NCBI RefSeq assembly: GCF_000934605.2
Contig: NZ_CP010897.2
Span: forward strand, 744,001-808,000
Origin: Pandoraea vervacti
GTDB taxonomy: Bacteria; Pseudomonadota; Gammaproteobacteria; Burkholderiales; Burkholderiaceae
Direction of reading: 5' to 3'
Length of the DNA: 64,000 nt
In this document: piece by piece, positions 62,341 to 64,000 of the stretch
How the letters are laid out: each line of letters begins with the position of its first letter
Numbering within the stretch: the first letter of the stretch is position 1
Position numbers and translations under genes: made by a program
Notes under the pieces: generated by a model
Told to the model about the DNA's origin: nothing
Databases searched by the model: none
Seen by the model: only the letters and a program-made list of their open reading frames with translations

Positions 62341-63237
62341 ATGAAAAACGTGATGGGTGTGTACAGCGCCCCGCGCCAGCACTGGGTCGGCGACGGTTTT
62401 CCCGTTCGCTCGATGTTCTCGTATCAAAGCCACGGCAAGCAACTCAGCCCGTTCCTGCTGCTGGACTATGCGGGCCCGACGCACTTCGGTCCGGCCAGTC
62501 AGCCGCGCGGGGTCGGGATGCATCCGCATCGCGGTTTTGAGACGGTGACCATCGTCTACGAGGGGGAAGTCGCGCATCGCGACTCCACCGGTCACGGTGG
62601 CGTGATTGGCCCCGGAGACGTGCAGTGGATGACGGCGGGCAGCGGCATCCTGCATGAAGAGTTTCATTCGGAGCGCTTCACGCAATCGGGCGGCCCGCTG
62701 GAGATGGTGCAGCTATGGGTCAACTTGCCGGCGCGTAGCAAGACGACGCCCCCGGGCTATCAGGCCATCGCCGAGCGCGATATCCCGGTACGTGTCCTTC
62801 CTCGCGATGCCGGAACGGTGCGGGTGATTGCCGGTGACTACGACGGCCAGCGCGGCCCGGCCCGCACGTATACCCCGTTGAGTGTTTGGGATTTGCGTCT
62901 GAAACAGGGCGGCGTTGCCGAACTGCCTGTTCCGGAGGGCTGGAACGCGGCATTGATCGTGCTGCGCGGCACGGTGCGCGTGAACACGAGCGCCGTGGCG
63001 GGGGAGGCCCAGATGGTGGTGCTGGACCGTGTCGGCAGCGGTGCCTGTATCGAAGCGAATACCGATGCCGTCGTGCTTCTGCTGGCCGGTGAGCCCATCG
63101 ATGAACCCATCGTCGGTTACGGGCCCTTCGTCATGAACAGCCAGCAGGAAATCGCTCAGGCGATAGCGGATCTGAACAGCGGGCGCTTCGCAGCGCCTGC
63201 TGCCAGTCCCGCCAATCCTCTCAATCCTGCCAATTAG
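62341..63237 (+). CDS. pirin family protein (bicupin)
   Basis: A 298-residue pirin. The metal site lies in cupin 1: MHPHRGFETVTIVYEGE and GILHEEFHSE give His, His, His and Glu. A complete C-terminal cupin follows (residues ~175-275). Bacterial pirins are Fe-binding; some act as quercetinase, others bind metabolic enzymes. AGGAGA lies five nt before the ATG. It ends before a strong terminator and an isochorismatase-family gene. Confidence 0.92.
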   Translation: MKNVMGVYSAPRQHWVGDGFPVRSMFSYQSHGKQLSPFLLLDYAGPTHFGPASQPRGVGMHPHRGFETVTIVYEGEVAHRDSTGHGGVIGPGDVQWMTAGSGILHEEFHSERFTQSGGPLEMVQLWVNLPARSKTTPPGYQAIAERDIPVRVLPRDAGTVRVIAGDYDGQRGPARTYTPLSVWDLRLKQGGVAELPVPEGWNAALIVLRGTVRVNTSAVAGEAQMVVLDRVGSGACIEANTDAVVLLLAGEPIDEPIVGYGPFVMNSQQEIAQAIADLNSGRFAAPAASPANPLNPAN

Positions 63238-63261
63238 CCTCCCGTTCCATTGATCGTTCGC

Positions 63262-63294
63262 CCGCCGTCGAAGACGAAGACGGCGGACATTTTT
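63262..63294 (+). terminator. rho-independent terminator or attenuator after pirin
   Basis: CCGCCGTC (63262-63269) and GACGGCGG (63279-63286) form a perfect 8-bp stem with a nine-nt loop, followed by ACATTTTT. It lies 38 nt upstream of the isochorismatase gene, so it may limit read-through. Confidence 0.75.
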
Positions 63295-63332
63295 CCGGTG
63301 CATCCGCACCTCGCATACCAAGGAGCCACATC

Positions 63333-64000
63333 ATGAGCCAACCCGCCAACTTCAACGGCCAGCGCCCTGTCATCGATCCCGCCGATACCGCCATGCTGCT
63401 GATCGATCACCAAAGCGGCTTGTTCCAGACCGTGGGCGACATGCCCATGCCTGAACTGCGCCAGCGCGCGGCGGCGCTTGCCAAAATGGCAACGCTGTGC
63501 AAATTGCCGGTCATCACGACGGCTTCGGTTCCGCAGGGCCCGAATGGCCCGCTGATTCCGGAGATTCACGAGAACGCACCGCACGCCCAGTACATCGCGC
63601 GCAAGGGCGAGATCAACGCGTGGGACAACCCCGAATTCGTCGCAGCCGTGAAGGCGACGGGCCGCAAAACGCTGATCATTGCCGGCACCATCACCAGCGT
63701 GTGCATGGCGTTCCCGTCCATTTCGGCCGTCGCTGACGGCTATAAGGTGTTCGCGGTAATCGACGCCTCCGGCACGTACTCGAAGATGGCGCAGGAGATT
63801 ACCCTGGCGCGCGTGGTGCAGGCCGGCGTGGTGCCCATGGACACGGCCGCCGTGGCCTCCGAGTTGCAGAAAACGTGGCACCGTGAAGATGCGCAGCAAT
63901 GGGCAGAGATTTACACGAAGATCTTCCCCGCCTATCAGTTGCTGATCGAGAGCTATACGAAGGCGCAGGACGTTCAGAAAAACAGCGAAGTGCTGGATTC
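63333..64000 (+). CDS. isochorismatase-family cysteine hydrolase (3' end missing)
   Basis: At least 222 residues, open to the window edge. The catalytic triad is visible: Asp in TAMLLIDHQSGL, Lys in YIARKGEINAW, Cys in GTITSVCMAF. AGGAG lies upstream of the ATG at 63333. This is the YcaC-like branch of the family (nicotinamidase/isochorismatase fold), of uncertain substrate. It is 95 nt after pirin, with which it probably shares a promoter in part. A LysR/pirin/isochorismatase set is common in related bacteria as I recall. Confidence 0.85.
   Translation, partial: MSQPANFNGQRPVIDPADTAMLLIDHQSGLFQTVGDMPMPELRQRAAALAKMATLCKLPVITTASVPQGPNGPLIPEIHENAPHAQYIARKGEINAWDNPEFVAAVKATGRKTLIIAGTITSVCMAFPSISAVADGYKVFAVIDASGTYSKMAQEITLARVVQAGVVPMDTAAVASELQKTWHREDAQQWAEIYTKIFPAYQLLIESYTKAQDVQKNSEVLD

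Noticed and set aside
1..64000. tRNA or rRNA genes and prophage attachment sites
   Set aside because: I found no cloverleaf-like or rRNA-like stretch by eye, and no integrase. A tRNAscan/Infernal run would settle it.

Overview
The window is 64 kb of high-GC bacterial chromosome. Its gene content fits a betaproteobacterium of the Burkholderiaceae, possibly Pandoraea or a close relative: gentisate ring cleavage, many LysR regulators, tcuRAB, Csu-type pili and a very large two-partner-secretion exoprotein. The genus is an inference from gene content, not a match I could test. Most of the window is metabolic and regulatory accessory DNA. The only obvious housekeeping gene is ruvA, and it stands without ruvC or ruvB.

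Layout. 1-3.1 kb is a leftward gentisate operon (gentisate dioxygenase, fumarylpyruvate hydrolase, maleylpyruvate isomerase, and the start of a flavin hydroxylase) with a divergent LysR regulator; a promoter and a palindromic operator can be placed between them. 4.2-5.8 kb holds a leftward ParA-like/HEPN pair. 6.1-11.5 kb has ruvA, a HypT-like LysR, a KgtP-like permease, a hydroxyacid dehydrogenase and a GntR regulator. 11.5-22.9 kb is a leftward run of ten genes joining a complete oligopeptide-type ABC importer to an acyl-CoA ligase, SDR, MDR, hotdog thioesterase, M14-like DUF2817 hydrolase and VOC protein; it looks like one uptake-and-degradation unit for an unknown substrate. 23.3-25.9 kb carries a class II aldolase-like gene, an HAD dehalogenase and a divergent LysR.

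25.9-40.8 kb is a contact-dependent-inhibition-like locus. A TpsB transporter is divergent from a 3003-residue TpsA exoprotein whose C-terminal end is unlike its body. It is followed by a 44-residue one-helix protein (candidate immunity), then an array of orphan toxin tails and two-helix membrane proteins, an intact IS3-family insertion sequence with perfect 5-bp target duplications, and a decayed, rearranged copy of part of the TpsA body. This is the most unusual region of the window.

40.9-46.5 kb has a LysR regulator divergent from a tightly overlapped operon: polar amino acid ABC importer, ureohydrolase and RidA, probably for import and hydrolysis of a guanidino or amidino compound. 46.7-49 kb has a secreted hypothetical protein, a solute-binding-like protein with no signal peptide and a rhodanese. 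49.2-53.8 kb has a GlxA-type regulator convergent on tcuRAB (tricarballylate oxidation, with no tcuC beside it). 53.9-55.3 kb has a small membrane protein and a divergent MmyB-type regulator. 55.5-61.3 kb is a Csu-type chaperone-usher operon with two spore-coat-U proteins, an usher, two chaperones and an extra mini-gene. The window ends with LysR, pirin and the start of an isochorismatase-family gene.
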